Assembly: GCA_022446985.1 (NCBI GenBank)
Contig: JAKVBD010000052.1
Span: 1-35,540, forward strand
Length of the DNA: 35,540 nt
DNA from: Lentisphaerales bacterium
GTDB lineage: Bacteria > Verrucomicrobiota > Lentisphaeria > Lentisphaerales > Lentisphaeraceae
Direction of reading: 5' to 3'
Position 1 is the first letter of the stretch, and the number at the start of each line of letters is the position of its first letter. The position numbers and the translations under genes are program-made. Below, piece by piece: positions 34,272 to 35,540 of the stretch. The notes below the pieces were generated by a model, which searched no databases, was not told the origin of the DNA, and was given only the letters and a program-made list of their open reading frames with translations.

Positions 34272-35057
34272 ATGGAAGTTATAATTACGAAAAATAAGCA
34301 AGAAGCCGAAAATGTTACGGCCAGGATCATTGAAGCACAGCTCCTAAAAAAGAAAGATTCACTACTGGGTTTAGCTACCGGCCGAACAATGGAAAATGTT
34401 TATCGTCAGCTCATCCAGCTTCACAAAGAAAATAACCTCGACTTCAGTTCATCATCGACAGTCAATCTGGACGAGTATGTTGGACTAAGTGGTGAGCACT
34501 GTCAGTCATACCGTTACTACATGAATGACAAACTGTTCAATCATGTGAATATTAAGCCTGAAAACACTAAGCTGCCTGACGGCATGGCTGCAGATATTCC
34601 TCTTGAGTGCCAAAAGTACGAAGACTTTATCAAAAACTATGGTGGCATCGACCTACAGCTTTTAGGCATCGGCACAGATGGCCATATAGGCTTCAATGAG
34701 CCTGGTTCTTCTCTTGCATCACGTACGAGAATCAAAACACTAACGCGCGAAACTGTTGAACAAAATGGACCTATTTTTGGAGATAACGATCAAGTACCAC
34801 GTCACGCCCTGACTATGGGAGGCGGTACTATCATGGATGCCCATAAGGTTATTCTACTCGCAACAGGTAGCAGCAAAGCTCAGATTATTGCCGATGCTGT
34901 AGAAGGGCCAATTACAGCTTGGGTAACCGCCTCTATTCTACAAATGCATCCATCAGCCACAATCGTAGTTGACGAAGAAGCTGCCACCGAACTTAAAAAT
35001 TACGATTACTACAAGTGGGCCTATGACAATAAGCCCGATTGGCAGCAGCTCTATTAA
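34272..35057 (+). CDS. nagB: Glucosamine-6-phosphate deaminase NagB
   Basis: This is a 261-residue cytoplasmic enzyme converting glucosamine-6-phosphate to fructose-6-phosphate and ammonia, the last step of amino-sugar catabolism. Active-site residues fit the family: Asp67 in NLDEYVGL, and Asp136, His138 and Glu143 in GIGTDGHIGFNEPG. LGLATGRTMENVY is the phosphate-binding loop. The length is standard; the C-terminal allosteric extension of enterobacterial NagB is largely missing. A GGA six bases before ATG 34272 serves as the ribosome site. No nagA is adjacent. The upstream palindrome suggests amino-sugar-responsive repression. Confidence 0.96.
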   Translation: MEVIITKNKQEAENVTARIIEAQLLKKKDSLLGLATGRTMENVYRQLIQLHKENNLDFSSSSTVNLDEYVGLSGEHCQSYRYYMNDKLFNHVNIKPENTKLPDGMAADIPLECQKYEDFIKNYGGIDLQLLGIGTDGHIGFNEPGSSLASRTRIKTLTRETVEQNGPIFGDNDQVPRHALTMGGGTIMDAHKVILLATGSSKAQIIADAVEGPITAWVTASILQMHPSATIVVDEEAATELKNYDYYKWAYDNKPDWQQLY

Positions 35058-35133
35058 GCACTAAAGTCGGTTCCTTTTTATGAAACTCAATCTATATTCT
35101 GCCTTAGAATAACCTGAGGCAGGAATAGATAAA

Positions 35134-35540
35134 ATGGCTGAATTAAACAGAGACACTTTACTGAATATGAGTGATGAAGAATTACTCAAAAACTGTAAAA
35201 TGGATCACTATATTGCTACAGGAAATGGCGGCCAAAAACGCAATAAAACTTCCAGTGCAGTCCGACTCACGCTTAAAGACTCGAGCGTTTGTGCAACGGC
35301 CTCCGATGCTAGACAGCAATCTGTAAATAAAAAACACGCCCTCAAAAGACTCCGATTTAATATTGCTTTAGAATTTCGCCAAGATGCCAACCCCTGGAAT
35401 GGCCAGCTGGATATGAATCCTAAAAACCCCGGCTACCCTTTGTTCATTGCTTGTATCACAGACAATCTATTCAAACACAATTGGCAAGTCTCCGAAGCTG
35501 CCAAACCGCTCAACTTATCAACTGGCAAACTTATTAAAAT
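35134..35540 (+). CDS. Release-factor-like protein with GGQ motif, 3' end outside window
   Basis: The first 135 residues of a protein with an RF-1-type peptidyl-tRNA hydrolase domain are visible. The motif GNGGQKRNKTSSAVRL places GGQ at residues 32-34, followed by conserved arginine/lysine-rich text (SVNKKHALKRLRF). There is no room for the codon-recognition domains of RF1/RF2 before it, so it belongs with stand-alone GGQ proteins such as ArfB/PrfH-like factors. These hydrolyse peptidyl-tRNA on stalled or damaged ribosomes. The segment after residue 90 (NPWNGQLDMNPKNPGYP) is not in ArfB and looks specific. ATG 35134 follows AGGAATAGATAAA. The gene runs off the right edge. Confidence 0.82.
   Translation, partial: MAELNRDTLLNMSDEELLKNCKMDHYIATGNGGQKRNKTSSAVRLTLKDSSVCATASDARQQSVNKKHALKRLRFNIALEFRQDANPWNGQLDMNPKNPGYPLFIACITDNLFKHNWQVSEAAKPLNLSTGKLIK

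Overview
The window reads as chromosome from a Gram-negative marine bacterium of the PVC superphylum, most likely a Lentisphaera-type member of Lentisphaerota. This is inferred from gene content: a secreted formylglycine sulfatase, Tat-exported sugar isomerase-like proteins, a PhoD-type phosphatase, a tripartite tricarboxylate transporter, many lipoproteins, Hanks-type Ser/Thr kinases and HDOD/LuxR signalling genes. A LolCDE system implies an outer membrane. I saw no tRNA, rRNA, CRISPR array, insertion sequence or prophage. Coding density is high and no gene-free stretch exceeds 300 bases.

Layout. 1-329: 5' part of a GspF/PilC-type gene (minus). 604-5118: a tight plus-strand run of two LolC/E-type permeases, LolD, TadA and an RNase AM-like PHP phosphoesterase. 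A repeat-rich minus-strand gene overlaps its tail. 5899-6450: a HEAT/HspQ-like protein. 6568-14766: a catabolic island, bracketed by two paralogous 162-residue lipoproteins, with a Tat-exported isomerase-like protein, a PhoD-like phosphatase, an HSL-type esterase, a hydroxypyruvate isomerase-like Tat lipoprotein and a sulfatase. This fits extracytoplasmic trimming of sulfated or esterified carbohydrate. 14856-15764: an RluF-type pseudouridine synthase.

15820-19645 (minus): an apparent three-gene operon of lipoprotein amidohydrolase, a TctC-TctB fusion and TctA, suggesting uptake and processing of a carboxylate or lactone. 19852-20398: a DoxX-like gene broken by an apparent frameshift. 20548-23724: a 1058-residue homologue of the alpha/beta subunits of eukaryotic phosphorylase kinase, the most striking gene here. 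23792-27110: a signalling block with a single-domain response regulator, divergent from two tandem LuxR-type regulators and an HDOD protein. 27124-28290: a membrane-anchored PLD-family protein.

28436-29521: flagellin with a clear sigma-28-type promoter and a leader hairpin that displays GGA in its loop, resembling CsrA control. 29620-35540: a ClpX-like ATPase without the zinc finger but with an IGF loop, two unusual Ser/Thr kinases, SmpB, NagB behind a perfect 24-bp palindrome, and the start of a GGQ release-factor-like protein. SmpB, the ClpX-like ATPase and the GGQ protein together hint at a ribosome-rescue and proteolysis neighbourhood. That link is inference from proximity.
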